Shown here piece after piece: positions 20,399 to 32,420 of a stretch of DNA of 64,000 nt. Position numbers and translations under genes: made by a program. Under the pieces are notes generated by a model. That model worked only from the letters and a program-made list of their open reading frames with translations. It did no database searches and was not told the DNA's origin. How positions within the stretch are numbered: position 1 is the stretch's first letter; the number at the start of each line of letters is the position of its first letter. Location: contig SMSO01000031.1 in the NCBI GenBank assembly GCA_004764695.1, positions 6,257,261 through 6,321,260 on the forward strand, given 5' to 3'. The stretch is from Schizochytrium sp. TIO01. Lineage: Eukaryota; Sar; Bigyra; Thraustochytrida; Thraustochytriidae.

Positions 20399-21118
20399 AA
20401 GCACTCTCACAAGTCACAGATCCCAAGTTAAAACCTCTTGACTTCAAGATAATCGAGCAAGCATGCCGCCTACGAAGTACAGAACGTTATAGATTCAGGA
20501 ATCTAGTTAAGAAAAATGTGTTTATTAGGTTGGATGCCCAAGTGGCCGAAGCGAAAACCCGATGGGCAGTAGAAACTTAAGGTGTAGGAAATTGGTAGCT
20601 ACGAAGATGAGAAGTCACGGTAGCAGTGAATTTGCGGCACTCTTCCGAAACAAAACAAAAAAATAAACTTAGAGTCTGAAAATTAAGTAATCTGCTGGAC
20701 CCGCATGCGAGTGGCAGTACTTGAGGATACAAGTAGTGGTTTCCCCTTGGGTAGCGAGGTATAAGTGAAGCAGTCAGACAATGTTTTTATCAAGGGCGTA
20801 GACTTTAAAGTTGATTGATGCGTTGCCGAAACTCTGCACATTCACTTTGATGAAAGGGGAAGAAAAGCATCTACATTCGCAAGCTCACAAAAGGTCGGCG
20901 CCACAACTTGTAAACAAAATACCTTGCACGGAAAGGACAGCTATGGTAAACCTTGCTCAATCTAAAAGCATGGATTAATTTATTAGTCATACTACATAAA
21001 AGGTGAGAGTTCCTGGCGCAGTTATCAGAAGAACCGTTTGTATCATCTCAAAGAAACTATCAGCAACAAATTTGAGGAGGATTTCGGATGAAATTAACGT
21101 CATCTGACGATGAAGAGC
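20399..21118. other. Intergenic region, 0.7 kb
   Basis: Ordinary AT-rich spacer downstream of the SERINC gene. A TGGATGCCCAAGTGGCCGAAG stretch near 20533 resembles a tRNA D-arm but has no matching anticodon and T-arm. No gene is supported. Confidence 0.5.
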
Positions 21119-22609
21119 TTATACCATCTGCACTGTGCGCTGACCTGTTGTCGGAGCACCCGAGCCCGTGGCGGTGGTCCGAGGAGCTGATGCACGTCCA
21201 GTCGATGCAGAACCAGCAGAACTGAAGTCACGGTTTGTCAAAATTGCTGGTGCCACAACTGTCCAGAGGTACATGAGAATGGTAAGCCATTGAGATGCAA
21301 TGCGGAGCCACATTTGCCCCTTGCCACCTGAGTTCGATGCTTCAGCAGCGCCCCAGTTGGTGAGAACCATGGACAAATAAAAGGTTGTGATAGCCATTAC
21401 GAGGTGAAAGCAAATAACATACGTGCGCTCACCAGGTTTTTCGTTTTCTTCAGGTACCTTGCGGGCTTCAGTTTGCTCACGGCGCATTTCCCCGGCAGTG
21501 CGCCCCTCCCCAACCTCATACAAACCAGCATGAGCATGCGCGGTCTCTTCAGCTGTTGGCGCGTCCTCGGGAATACCCTTGCTACCGTGCATAATTGATG
21601 CCACCGATTGAGAACTCTGGCTCGCGCCCCAAAGCAGACTGATACCCATAATCACAGCACCCAAGGCAATTGAACCATCAATCGAAGACCCGTCGAAAGC
21701 AGAGTTACGGCACTCATCATCTGGGTTCGCATCAAGAGCTGCCCAGGCAAGGTAGGTGATATATGCAGAGATAACACCAGCAGGAAGTGCCGCACCAGGC
21801 TCATCAGAGAAGCGATCACGAAACAAGGTCAAACCAGTAATCAGAATCACTGCCAATAGAGTAATCGTAGTGATGCCGGTGCCAATGCTGCACTGCGAAA
21901 ACTCAATGTAAAGCATCACGATACCCGCCATGGTGGCTGCATAGAGACCAACAACGGAGGCAACAATTAATGTCAACCAGCACTTTTCGTTTCTGTTTTC
22001 GTCTTCAGAGTTGGCTACCCATCGGTCATTCCAATCATATGCAAAACCGATCATCAGAATGATCTGGAGTAGCAAGAACAGAACAGAGCAGACACGCGCA
22101 GTCCAGACGTAGCCATCAGAGTTGAATGTATCCTCAGGCATCAAAATGAATCCGATAATTCCACCAATCTGCAAAATGAGCTTCCACAGCCAAAGACCAC
22201 GATGAAACCAAGTACCACAAAAGCTCAAGAGCACGTGCAGAGCAAAGAAGCATGCAGTTGCTGAACCAACACGATAAACGGCCTCATCACCAGTGCAGTA
22301 GGCATAGATGCCATCGCTATTTGTTGCATTTGTCACGTCTAGGTTGATCTGGTTGGTGGAGTTACTGCACCCAATTTGATATCCTGCAATGTCCCAGTCC
22401 CAATCATCTGCTGAATACCTTAGCACGTAGCACAACACGACTATGCCAAGCATGTCGAGCAAATAAAAGTATTTGGCTGTTCGCGTGGAGATGCCTCCCG
22501 CTGCTGCTGTTGCAGTTGAAATGCAGCATCCGAAAAAAGAACACGCACAGCTCAGTCCTGTGCATGCGCAGCACAGGACTGAAGGCATCAACGACACCAT
22601 GGCCCCCAT
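21119..22609 (-). CDS. SERINC: SERINC/TMS1-family multipass membrane protein
   Basis: 496 aa from ATG 22609. The start matches the family closely: a Cys/Ser-rich N-terminal segment (SVLCCACTGLSCACSFFGCC) then RTAKYFYLLDMLGIVVLCYV. About ten hydrophobic helices follow. Further family features are the VYRVGSATACFFALHVLL and WLWKLILQIGGIIGFILMPE segments, and a C-terminal pair of helices after TYVICFHLVMAITTFYLSM with LTNWG. SERINC/TDE1 proteins are lipid-scrambling or lipid-organising proteins of the plasma membrane and endomembranes, first linked to serine incorporation into phospholipids. The family assignment is strong; the precise activity in this organism is not known. Confidence 0.93.
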   Translation of the reverse strand: MGAMVSLMPSVLCCACTGLSCACSFFGCCISTATAAAGGISTRTAKYFYLLDMLGIVVLCYVLRYSADDWDWDIAGYQIGCSNSTNQINLDVTNATNSDGIYAYCTGDEAVYRVGSATACFFALHVLLSFCGTWFHRGLWLWKLILQIGGIIGFILMPEDTFNSDGYVWTARVCSVLFLLLQIILMIGFAYDWNDRWVANSEDENRNEKCWLTLIVASVVGLYAATMAGIVMLYIEFSQCSIGTGITTITLLAVILITGLTLFRDRFSDEPGAALPAGVISAYITYLAWAALDANPDDECRNSAFDGSSIDGSIALGAVIMGISLLWGASQSSQSVASIMHGSKGIPEDAPTAEETAHAHAGLYEVGEGRTAGEMRREQTEARKVPEENEKPGERTYVICFHLVMAITTFYLSMVLTNWGAAEASNSGGKGQMWLRIASQWLTILMYLWTVVAPAILTNRDFSSAGSASTGRASAPRTTATGSGAPTTGQRTVQMV

Positions 22610-25600
22610 TTTGGCTGACTGCTCTTAGTTCTACTTTCCACCTTCAACTAGTTTCAAGAACCCGCTCTTGAGTTTTTGCAATTAGCGAGTTGACTTCTAT
22701 CTCACTCGAGCAGATCCTTCCACTCTGCCGCAGCTGCTCCTTGGCAGATGATCGGTACAGATACCACTCACAGGTGAGCGCCTCGCTGTCCCGCGTGACT
22801 TCGTTAAGGTTTTGCTGCGTCGAGCGGTTCTGGTTTTGCAGAGCTCTTGAGGACGGTTTCTGGCACTTGGCGACTTGTGTTATTGAGCCGTATTTCTTGG
22901 TCTCCTGCAACGTTAAAATCCTACCGCTGTTTGCACAATTAAGTGTTTGACAGCCCAGAGCAGTCTCTCTGGAGAACCTTCACTTCTCCTTTGGTCCTCA
23001 ACCCAGAGTTTTCTCCCGCCGCTGCCAGCAGTAGAAAGAAGACTGCAGCTGCTGCAAGAGCGAGCGGGTTTTCTCTGGCGACTTGGTATATTGGCAGCAG
23101 ATGCTTTCCCACCAAGAAGTGCTAAAAACCAACAACAACAACAACAAAAAAAAAAAACAAGGTTAACCAAACCCAGATGCACTACCCACCAACCTTCTAG
23201 CGTTTAGCCCAATTGCAGAAATGGTCTGCGAGTAGTAAATCTTGCACAGTCTTGACCTCGACAGCCTTCCCGCGCGATTTCAGGGCATCGACCGCGGCAC
23301 TCGAACCCTCGAAACTCTGCACCTCCGAGTAGCCAGCGAAGGTGCCCAAAGAAGACAAAGAAGAACGTACACCCCTTTTCATTTACTCTCTTTTCTTGTT
23401 ATAAACTGTATGTATGTTAATCATATGGCGATGATTGGATTTTCATCTTTATTTTTGCTGTACAACGTTTCTTTGTTATTTTTAGTATTTTTTACAAATT
23501 AAGAATCCAACTATGAAACAAAATCATCAGAATAAATACATCGCTGGCTAGCATTGGGCTAGTGGACGATAGAACCGAGTGGTCTTGAGAAAGTAAATAA
23601 AAACATGTTATTAACATGAATAATAACTAAATAGAAACTTGGAATAAATCAAACGAATGAAAGTAGTATTGTTTCCTGGTTCCAGGCATTCAGGTTTTAT
23701 GGCAACTTTATAAAGTAGCCACTCGTCATCGTGAAGCGAGAACAGCCTAATCTGGATGCAAGGAAAACACAAAGGTCCAATGTGCTCTCGAAACGCAGCA
23801 GAATATAGTCAGCCAGGCAGCGTGTGAATGAATGAATGGTCGGTCCCTCACAACAATTGAGGTCAGTGCTCCAAGTCCTAATTCGCAATGTTGTGATCAA
23901 CTCGGCCTGAAGGAAGGACATAACAAACAAACGAAAGCTCTCGTTCCAAGTTCTCTTTTTCGAAGTTCTCCGATGCAGCAGCACAGAACAGCTATTTAGC
24001 GATCGATGAACTGCCCCGTGGCATAAGTCGTAGGCGATACTTAATAACTCGATTGCAGCTTCACGGTTGTAGGAGAGTAGTTCTCGCACGGAATGATTGA
24101 TTCATTGATTCATTGATTCACTGATTCATTGATTCATTGATTCATTGAAGAATTGGTCAACTAATTGTCTGCCCTTCCTTTTCAATGTTTCAATGTTCCG
24201 GTAAACGAGCGCTATCGATTTGCTATCCTATCTTAGAGTTGGCTCTTTCTGATTCTCTTCAGTTGTCCTATTAGTATTACTCTTGTTGAGCTTGAGTAAT
24301 GTTTTATGTTTATGTTTATGTTTATTTTTATCAATTAAATCATATTTTAAATATAAACATTAAATTTAGGTATATAATATTTGTCTAATGTATAAAAACA
24401 TGAAATAAAAAAATTATGGTGACTTGTAAGAACAGTAGAAGAGGAAGAGAAAATGGTGCCAAAAACTTTGGTGTAGTTGGTTTTTTGCCTCAAGACCGTC
24501 TCGATGAGCGCCATTCTGACGGACGGCACACCGCGAGGCCGGATAGCTTGCCGTCGTCGGAGTTGCGATCGCCGGAAAGCTGGGCTTATGCACGACAGCA
24601 TATGCGCGTAGCGTGACCCTCGCGACAGGATGTTTGGAAAGCTGGCAAATATATAGGTAGTCGAATGCCGAGATTTATTGCAAAAGCTGAGCATAGTAAA
24701 ATTGTGGTGTAGGCCTATTACTCTACAGTAATGTTTGAGATGCCGGAGCCAAATGGATGAGGGGCATTCCTCGAGGACTTCAGAGAATCCTGTTAAGGAC
24801 TGGACCTTTGTGATGGCTCGTGAACGGTAAACTTTTAGTGGTTGAAGAGATGATCGTGGGGACCTTCACTTTGAGACTTTTAAGTTGTTGCCAAATAGAG
24901 AACTTCAAGAAGCTGAATCTGTACTATGAAGAAGAACCGGAGAAGGTCTCTAACAATAACGTCGAAACTGCGTCCAAGACAGGAGTTAAGTTTTGATTGA
25001 ACAACAAAGGTTTCCTTGGTTCATTTCATGTATGAACCGAATTATAGATGCACTCGGTGCCTCAAGTAGGACAATTTCTTTGCTTATTGGAACCCTGTCG
25101 TTTATCTTTCATATAATTCTTTCTGAATATCCTTTCAATTCATACTAGCGATAGGACATCAAGTTTGGCACTTGCCTTGACGACGGTCTGATCATACAGC
25201 TTGTCTTTATATATTCAGGGTCAAAACTTATGACACGTAACGCAAACGTTGAATCGAGGGAAAACTACAAAAGATAATCATGAATTTAATCTTTGAGTTT
25301 TCGCAAGCCTTTCTTATAATATAACTTTAATTTAGGCCTTTAGTGACATCTATTGTTGCTGAATTTATTGTTCTCATTGTTTATACGAAGAGTGGCTGTA
25401 CTGGCTGGAAACTATAATATTTTCAAACAAGCAACTGAGAGTTTATATTTGAGAACTGAATACTCAACTTAGAACTATATTGCATCGACTCATGATTCGA
25501 ACATGTTTCCAATCACATTAATTTGATTTAATACTGAAGATATTCCCCTCTACAGCGGAGGGTACGAACATGAGTCTAGCAGCTTAATGTAGGTTCATAC

Positions 25601-26640
25601 AGAAGAAGTATAGTGCACTGATGAGCTCAAGAGTATGCTAAGCTAAACCAATTGAGTTGTAAGACATTCTTTAGATTAAAAAGTTGTTTCACATTTTCAT
25701 TTGGTGTCGATAAATGCTATGCAAAGTCAGATAGCGCAATAACTATTGACTAGCTTCGTCTGTCGATTTTTCGCTCAGCGATACAGGTTTCTTATGCACT
25801 AAGTGAATCAGAGAGAAGAACAATCCAGTATAGGATCATGAAGACTAGACCGTGAGTGCTGAAGAAATAATTGAACGTTTTTGAATTTCATAGATTAAAA
25901 TTTTCTGGATAAACTGCTGATTCGTCGAAATCAATAAACATCCATGTTGTTTCGATACCATTTCCGAAACCACAGCAGGAGCGCATCAACTTTTTTTTTT
26001 TTTTGAGAGCAGCCGCCGACTATTTAAAAGCTACAATTATTGAAGTTCACTTCCAGTCCACCCAATTCTAATGCAGGCCATCCCTCTTTTTTAAAGGACA
26101 TTTGAACAAAGAAGACACAACGTAGCTTGTAACTTGATATGAGAAATTGGTTCTTCTGCTGCTCTAACCAGAATCCGTTTGTTGAATTGAGTTACATTTA
26201 TAATTTCCTGTGCAAATATTATCAAGAGATTCTATTTCAAAATAGCAATTTTAGAAGATGCTTTGGCCTCAACCTCAAGGACATGATTGCAACTCCTTGA
26301 TTTTGCTTCGAGCGAAAAGTCAATATCAATAATACATTCTGTCAATTCGATGCTACATTTCAGGTTAATCATCAGGCCCAGTTTCCATTTTAAAAGGCAA
26401 ATCTCAATCAGTTAAAAAAACAAAAAACAAAAAACAACATCGATCATACATTCATTTATCCCAGGGCCTATATCATGAGCTTTACCCTGGACATTCTCTC
26501 CATCTGTTTTTCTGCTATGCCTATGCGTGTTTACCAGAAAACTGTATGCGCATAGCGCCACATTATGTTTCCATCATAACCAACTATGATACCTTCTGCG
26601 CATTGAGCGCAACCACTGATTTGGTTCTGCAAAATTGTTC
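22610..26640. other. Gene-poor AT-rich region, 4 kb
   Basis: No gene is established. Open minus-strand frames at 22644-22910 (88 codons, TTG start, preceded by a TTGCAG acceptor-like site) and 23197-23382 (61 codons, ATG start) read as fairly protein-like. They may be exons of an unrecognised gene just upstream of SERINC. From 23.5 to 26.6 kb the sequence is AT-rich with frequent stops in all frames. Simple repeats are at 24091-24148 (GATTCATT)n and 24301-24327 (TTTATG)n. Confidence 0.45.
24091..24148. repeat. (GATTCATT)n octanucleotide repeat
   Basis: Seven or so copies of GATTCATT with one CACTGATT variant. Confidence 0.9.
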
Positions 26641-26654
26641 TTCTGGGTTCCTGA

Positions 26655-27018
26655 ATCTTAAAAGGCATCAGCGAAGAAGGCCTCTCAGGCTGAGAGAACG
26701 CCTGAGAAAACTATGCTGCAAGCATTCGTACTTCCTGCCACAGGCATGGTCGAGTTTCCTGAAGACAGTTGTCTACGACTCGGCAACGTTCGCTGTCAAT
26801 ACCAAGTTCCGCAGAACCAGGTGCTTCTCAATTCTCATCCACGAATGCCATTTTCAAGCCATTTGTTCCTCAAACATCCTTGCGTACTTCTAATGCATCA
26901 CAAACCGCTGCAGCCCCACGGTAGCTTCGCATCCGCCCATTCAAGTGACGTAAATTATAACCACGAGCGCTGCGTCTCGAGGAGCTCGACGCAGTTGCAG
27001 ATTTGCGCAGCGAAGTAG
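26655..27018 (+). pseudogene. Decayed coding remnant with frame changes
   Basis: Protein-like stretches follow one another in three different frames. AKKASQAERTPEKTMLQAFV then LPATGMVEFPED is first. A Ser-rich block containing IPSSAEPGASQFSSTNAIF then KPFVPQTSLRT follows and ends at TAG near 26922. A short coiled-coil-like end, LEELDAVADLRSEVEIKKQ, stops near 27018. No consistent GT...AG joins connect them. This fits a frameshifted gene remnant, although a multi-exon gene with unusual splice sites is not excluded. The parent family is not recognised. Confidence 0.35.
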
Positions 27019-27412
27019 AAATCAAGAAACAACGAGAATAGACGGAAACCTTGTTTTTTTAATTGAAGAATTTTTTAAAAGAGCACTTCTACTGTTTAAC
27101 ATAGGCTCGTACTTACCAAGCTGAAGCTATGATTGATTACTTTATCCATATTATCTCATAACAGTCGTTAATTATCTCTATTAAAATTAATGGGACAATA
27201 GGGATACCTAATTTTTACTGTAGAAGTAGTTTAGGATCAAAACATGAGTTTTTTTAATTGGAGAAAAAAAAAATTGCTAGAAAAAAGAGAAGAAAAGTAT
27301 GGAGGAAATCAAATTCTATTCCATCCAAAGTCCATCGCACTCTCGCTCGCAGACTCGAGCGGTGTGCGTGTGGACAGTGCTGCGGACCTTGCTGCGGTCC
27401 CAGTCTGGCAAA

Positions 27413-29668
27413 ATGTCTTCGATGATGCTTTCGACGAAACGAGGCCTCCACTGCGGCGGCCTAAACAGCAGGTTCACGAGCATGGTGCATGGCCGCGCTC
27501 TTGGAGGCCGTCTCGGCGAGCTCCAACGTCGTGGCTTCAAGATCGATGCAAAGTTCGTGAAGGGATATGAAGCCAAGAAGGCCAACTTCGGATTTAACGG
27601 CCTTGGAGAACTGGTTTACTACCGCACCTATGCTCGCCTCAAAGCCAATGGTCATAGGGAACGGTGGCACGAAACCGTGGAACGCGTGGTGAATGGCACC
27701 TTTTCGATGCAGGAACGATGGATGCGCGATAATGTGCTGGGCTGGGACGAAGATTGGGCTCAAAAATCAGCGCAAGATATGTATGAGCGAATCTTTGACA
27801 TGAAGTTCTTGCCTCCCGGGCGAGGCTTATGGTGCATGGGCACTTCCGTTACAGAGGAACGAGGACTTTTTGCGGCGTTGAACAATTGCGCATTTGTGAG
27901 TACAACAGAGGTTGATAAGTCTTTTTCAGAGCCTTTTTGCTTCACTATGGACGCATCGATGCTTGGAGTAGGCGTTGGATTCGACACAGCTGGAAGTGGC
28001 AAAGTGACGCTACAGAAGCCTTCAGGAGGAGTTCAGAAGTACGTGGTTCCGGACACTCGCGAAGGCTGGGTGAACTCTCTTGGGGACCTTTTGGAGAGCT
28101 ATGTAACGCCTTGCGCCAAGTCACTTGAGTTTGACTATTCTAGCATTCGCAAGGCAGGTGAACCCATCCGTGGTTTTGGAGGCACCAGTTCTGGCCCAGC
28201 ACCACTCCAACGTCTGCACAAGGCTGTGAAGGATGTCCTTGACAAGGGCGACGGCAAGACTCTAAGTGTTACGAATATTGTGGATATTATGAATCTCGTT
28301 GGGCAATGCGTGGTGGCGGGGAATGTTCGTCGTACCGCAGAGATTGCCTTCGGAGACCCCGACTCGCTCGAATATATCGAGCTCAAGAACTATGAGGTTA
28401 ATCCTCAACGGGCCGAATTCGGGTGGACGAGTAATAACTCAGTCTTTGCCAAACTTGGTATGGACTACACGCAAATTGCAGAGCGCATTCGCAAGAATGG
28501 AGAGCCTGGATTCGCTTGGCTTAACAACATGCAAGATTATGGGCGAATGAATGGGACAAAGGATCACAAGGACTATCGCGCCCGCGGTGGCAACCCTTGT
28601 CTTGAACAAACGCTTGAATCCCACGAGCTTTGCTGCCTTGTAGAAACATTCCCGCACCACCACGAGTCTCTTGAAGACTACAAGGCTACTTTAGCCTCCG
28701 CATTTTTGTACGCCAAGACTGTTACGCTTGGTAAAACTCATTGGCCAAAAAGCAACCGCGTCATGCTGCGCAACCGTCGTATTGGTTGCTCTATGAGTGG
28801 TATTGCTCAATTTGTGGCGGACAAGGGTATGCATACTCTTCAAGAGTGGGCAGAGGAAGGATACGAGAAAGTTCAGGCCTGCGATGAAGAGTATTCTGAA
28901 CTCTTTGCTATCCCACGCTCTATCAAGACTACCTGTGTTAAGCCTTCAGGAACGGTTTCACTTGTAGCTGGAGCGACACCTGGAATTCATGCGCCCGAGT
29001 CTCGCTTCTATTTACGCCGAATTCGTATCAATGCTGATCATGAGCTCTTGGCACCTGTGCGCGAAGCAGGTTACCACATTGAGCCTGCAGAGACTGATCC
29101 GGAAAACACAGTTGTTGTTTCAATCCCGATTGATGCTGGTGAAGGAGTCCGCACAAGCCGTGAGGTAAGCATGTGGGAACAACTCTCGCTTGCCGCGTTC
29201 ATGCAGAAACACTGGGCTGACAACCAGGTTTCTTGCACAGTCACATTTGACGATGCAAAAGAAGGAGCCCAGCTCGTTAATGCGCTCGATGTGTTTCAAT
29301 ACCAACTCAAGGGCATCTCTTTTTTGCCCCGTGTAGAGGCTGGAGCATATGCTCAAATGCCGTACGAGGAGATTTCTGAAGCAGAGTATAACGCTTTATC
29401 AGCAAAGCTCCGGCCACTGGATCTCTCCTCTCTTTCTGGATCTGAAGAAGATGATGATGAAGCCGTAGAAGAAGTCGCAGTAGGCCACCGAGCAGCCAAG
29501 TCTAGAAAGTCAAGCGAGCAACAGCCCAAGATCGTTCCTTTCCAGGTGCCCGACATGGGTGAAGGTGTATCTTTAGGAGCAGGTCTTCCGGACAGTTTTT
29601 GCGACACTTGCAATGTACCTGACGCTGATGCCCCTCCTGATGCAAAAAGAAATAAAAAGTGCAAATAA
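27413..29668 (+). CDS. Adenosylcobalamin-dependent (class II) ribonucleoside-triphosphate reductase
   Basis: 751 aa from ATG 27413, close to the 739 aa of the Lactobacillus leichmannii enzyme; an in-frame ATG at 27299 would add 38 residues. Class II RTPR signatures run through the protein: PPGRGLWCMGT, NNCAFVSTTE with the substrate-proximal Cys, and the radical-site motif NPCLEQ with Cys and Glu at about 396 and 398. Also present are ELCCLVETFP, CVKPSGTVSLVAGATPG and RFYLRRIRI. A C-terminal CDTC pair (about 735) would re-reduce the active site. The enzyme makes dNTPs from NTPs using B12 coenzyme and needs no oxygen. The first 45 residues are Arg/Ser-rich and could be a mitochondrial presequence. 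B12-dependent RNRs are uncommon in eukaryotes; Euglena is the classic case. Confidence 0.92.
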   Translation: MSSMMLSTKRGLHCGGLNSRFTSMVHGRALGGRLGELQRRGFKIDAKFVKGYEAKKANFGFNGLGELVYYRTYARLKANGHRERWHETVERVVNGTFSMQERWMRDNVLGWDEDWAQKSAQDMYERIFDMKFLPPGRGLWCMGTSVTEERGLFAALNNCAFVSTTEVDKSFSEPFCFTMDASMLGVGVGFDTAGSGKVTLQKPSGGVQKYVVPDTREGWVNSLGDLLESYVTPCAKSLEFDYSSIRKAGEPIRGFGGTSSGPAPLQRLHKAVKDVLDKGDGKTLSVTNIVDIMNLVGQCVVAGNVRRTAEIAFGDPDSLEYIELKNYEVNPQRAEFGWTSNNSVFAKLGMDYTQIAERIRKNGEPGFAWLNNMQDYGRMNGTKDHKDYRARGGNPCLEQTLESHELCCLVETFPHHHESLEDYKATLASAFLYAKTVTLGKTHWPKSNRVMLRNRRIGCSMSGIAQFVADKGMHTLQEWAEEGYEKVQACDEEYSELFAIPRSIKTTCVKPSGTVSLVAGATPGIHAPESRFYLRRIRINADHELLAPVREAGYHIEPAETDPENTVVVSIPIDAGEGVRTSREVSMWEQLSLAAFMQKHWADNQVSCTVTFDDAKEGAQLVNALDVFQYQLKGISFLPRVEAGAYAQMPYEEISEAEYNALSAKLRPLDLSSLSGSEEDDDEAVEEVAVGHRAAKSRKSSEQQPKIVPFQVPDMGEGVSLGAGLPDSFCDTCNVPDADAPPDAKRNKKCK

Positions 29669-29884
29669 ATTATGCACAGATTTAATCGTATTTCTAGTAA
29701 GAATATCGCAATCAGTCTTGCAAATTAGGACATAAACTATCACTCGATTTCCTCTTCTATTATTATTTCGTAACGATATTTACTTTCTGTATATCCGACT
29801 ACTTGGTATCCACTTTTAAAAAAATACTCGGAAGAAATAAGATCTGAGTCAAATGTACAGCTACATATGTTTTAGTTAATAAAA
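29669..29884. other. Convergent 3' flanks
   Basis: A 216-base AT-rich gap separates the stop codons of the ribonucleotide reductase and PAXBP1-like genes. It must hold both polyadenylation regions. Nothing else is seen. Confidence 0.6.
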
Positions 29885-31893
29885 TTATTGGTCGTCAAGA
29901 GCTTGCTTTACGAGGCCAAGCGCTGGCCAAGACTGAAGTTTTGCTTCGTGTTTCAGAACAAACCGTTCTGTACGAGCTATTAGATCTCGAACCGAAACTC
30001 GGACAGGCTTCATGTAATCCGGATGCGCTCGAAGTACCTGGCACTTCTCAAGCCACGCACTTGAGTTTTTCAGAGTATGCATGATAAGTTGCAGATGTCG
30101 GTCGCAAACCTGAAATGGAAAACCATTTTTATCCTCAAGATGTTCAGCATCTACAAGTGGAAGGCTCATCTTGTTCAAAGTCCTGACCAGTGAGTCAGAA
30201 ATGCCTGCAGCCAAATCTAAAGATGCTGATTCCTTGAATCCTCCCACCTCCTGCGCTGCAAGGTCGCATACTTGCAAAAGAACATTCGAAGCTCGCTCAG
30301 AACATAAGTCAAAGCCACTTTTTAATTCATAACACAGAAACGGAATAATGTCGCGCCCAATACATGCACCGAGCAAACCATCTACTATGCGGAGATCTTT
30401 GATCCATTCAAACCCTCTAACATTGTCTATAACCTCGTCCCAGGAGGAAAAAATGATACTACTTCCTTCTGTATTAGCAAGGTCTTGCTCAATATCCCAT
30501 TGTATTAAATTTGCATTGACGTAGGGCGCCACGAGTTCAGGCAAAGCCAACTGGATATAGGCGGTTTCGAAGTCTTTGGCATCCTCTGCTTGCCAAAGAT
30601 TTACATCCTCAAGCCATTTTAATGAATCAAAGGGGGCGGCAACATCTGTAAAGACAAGTTGAAGTCCACGCAAGACTTCCGTGATACGCAGCGCACGATG
30701 GCCGCTGCCTTCCTCGTCCTGAACAATCGGAGATGCAGACCAGCGTATCAGTGTCTCTTGAATTCTTTGTTCACGGGTCTGTTCGAGCTTAAGAGCCACG
30801 TCGCGACCAAGGTCATCGACTGCTTGGCCGCTCGATTTCGCATCAAGCAAATTTCGAGGAAAATCTGCGCCACAGTTTTCTCTGTCTGATCCCTGTAGCT
30901 GAAGAAGATGAATGAGGTCAGCAATCGATTGCTGTCGAAACTTTCTCTCGATTTAAAGCGCTCACGACGCAATTTACCTAGGCTCATTCGAACTTGCGCA
31001 ATCATAGGAGCCTTATGTTTTAGACACTCACGCAAACCTTCGATAAACTTTCGCCATCTCTGTCTTCGGTCATGCTCATTACAAACCTGCGCGAGGGTTG
31101 TTTTTCGTTCCTCTAGTTCCTTTCGAAGACTCTCAATCTCTGCTTGGCGCGCTGCAGTCCTCTCCGTGGCAACTGTACGTTTTCCTTGCAAATCTTGAGC
31201 TAATCGCCGCACAGAATCGATTATATCACTTCGAGAGATTTGAGACGACTCTTGTTCTCCATCAATACGTCGAATTGGCTCAGCTTGATTATGGGGTCCC
31301 AGATCTTGCGCTCCTGCACGTTTCAGTAAAGCTGCTTCCCATTCCTTTGTGTCATCATCCACTTCATACCGGCCTTCTTCATCCTCATCTTGGAGCCTTT
31401 CTCGCCTGACATCCACATTTGGAGAGAGGGGCTTTGAGACCATTCCATAATCACCTTGCATATGACCTTGTTGTGTTACAGTGTCTTCGTTCTCATCAAT
31501 GTCCATGGCTGTAGAAGTCAATGGTCTCACGATTGTTTTCATGCGGTTAACATTAACTTGCTCATTCCTGCGATCCTTTTTGCGTCTTCTGCTCGTGCCT
31601 AGAACCACCATGTTCTCGTCGTCATCTTCCTCTTCATGGTTAAAGTCATGTGTTTGTTGTTCGAGATTGCGAAGTTCATCGTCTTGAGGGCCTTCGGGGC
31701 CCTTAACTTGGTCTTTGGCGCTCGCCTCAGAGGCCTTTTTCCCGATGTCTGCTTCGATGTCATTTTCGAGCACTGATGCCGACTTCACAACTATTGGCTC
31801 TGCAGCGCCGGCATCAGTGACACCACTTTGTAAAGCGCCCCCATCCCCGTCAGCGGCCTCTGCAGTGCGCTTCCGACGCCGCTTCTTGAACAT
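29885..31893 (-). CDS. PAXBP1/GCFC-domain splicing-factor homologue, two exons
   Basis: Model: exons 31893-30978 and 30885-29885 (638 aa), joined across a 92-nt intron (GTAAAT...TCAG) with a split Asp codon. The N-terminus MFKKRRRKRTAEA is basic like that of PAXBP1/GCFC2. An acidic, disordered region with EEDDDENMVVLG follows, then a coiled coil (about 220-275). The segment KFIEGLRECLKHKAPMIAQV matches the conserved helix before the GCFC domain. The C-terminal exon carries the GCFC core, DFETAYIQLALPELVAPYVN with LIQWD. Homologues bind the Prp43 helicase partners of the intron-large complex and act in spliceosome disassembly in the nucleus. The exact splice sites are less sure than the gene itself; other acceptors in the same phase lie within 20 bases. 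Confidence 0.82.
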
Positions 31894-32420
31894 TCTCGCA
31901 ACACTGGCCTCGAGAACTAATATATAGGTTTGTTGGTCATTGACAATTTTATTGTTTTCAAGAAAGGTGGATCATTGTTTAAAATGATGGAAGCAATGAA
32001 AAAAAGAATGACATAAAACATGGCACGATGTTAATTTATCTCGATAGAACCTAGCAATCGTATTTGTGTTTTTTCATATCATGATCACAAAGCGTAACTT
32101 GAGAGCGGGTAAGCCCCTGGAATGGAACTGTTTTGATTATAAGCCTGAATCACGATCGCAAATTTTATTGAGATTAACCTATGGACAGAGCAATGAAGAT
32201 CAAAATATTAAACATGAGCAATACAGCAATAGCAGATCCACTTGGGGATTTCGTACTCGAGAACTAAGAGTTGTCCTGGTTTAGGACAAAATGAAGGACA
32301 AAATTAAGAGTTTGAATCAGAAAAGAGATGGCGAAGACACATCCAAATTTCACGAAAGTTTGTAATAATAGCATATTTTTAAAATGAAGTTATCGAGATC
32401 ATCGAGAAATTATTGAAGCA

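Noticed and set aside
20530-20605. Possible tRNA gene
   Set aside because: A D-arm-like stretch is present but no acceptor stem pairing and no GTTCGA-type T-loop follow.
23697-24089. 130-codon minus-strand frame
   Set aside because: There is no ATG near its start, no recognisable domain, and its 5' side is the GATTCATT repeat.
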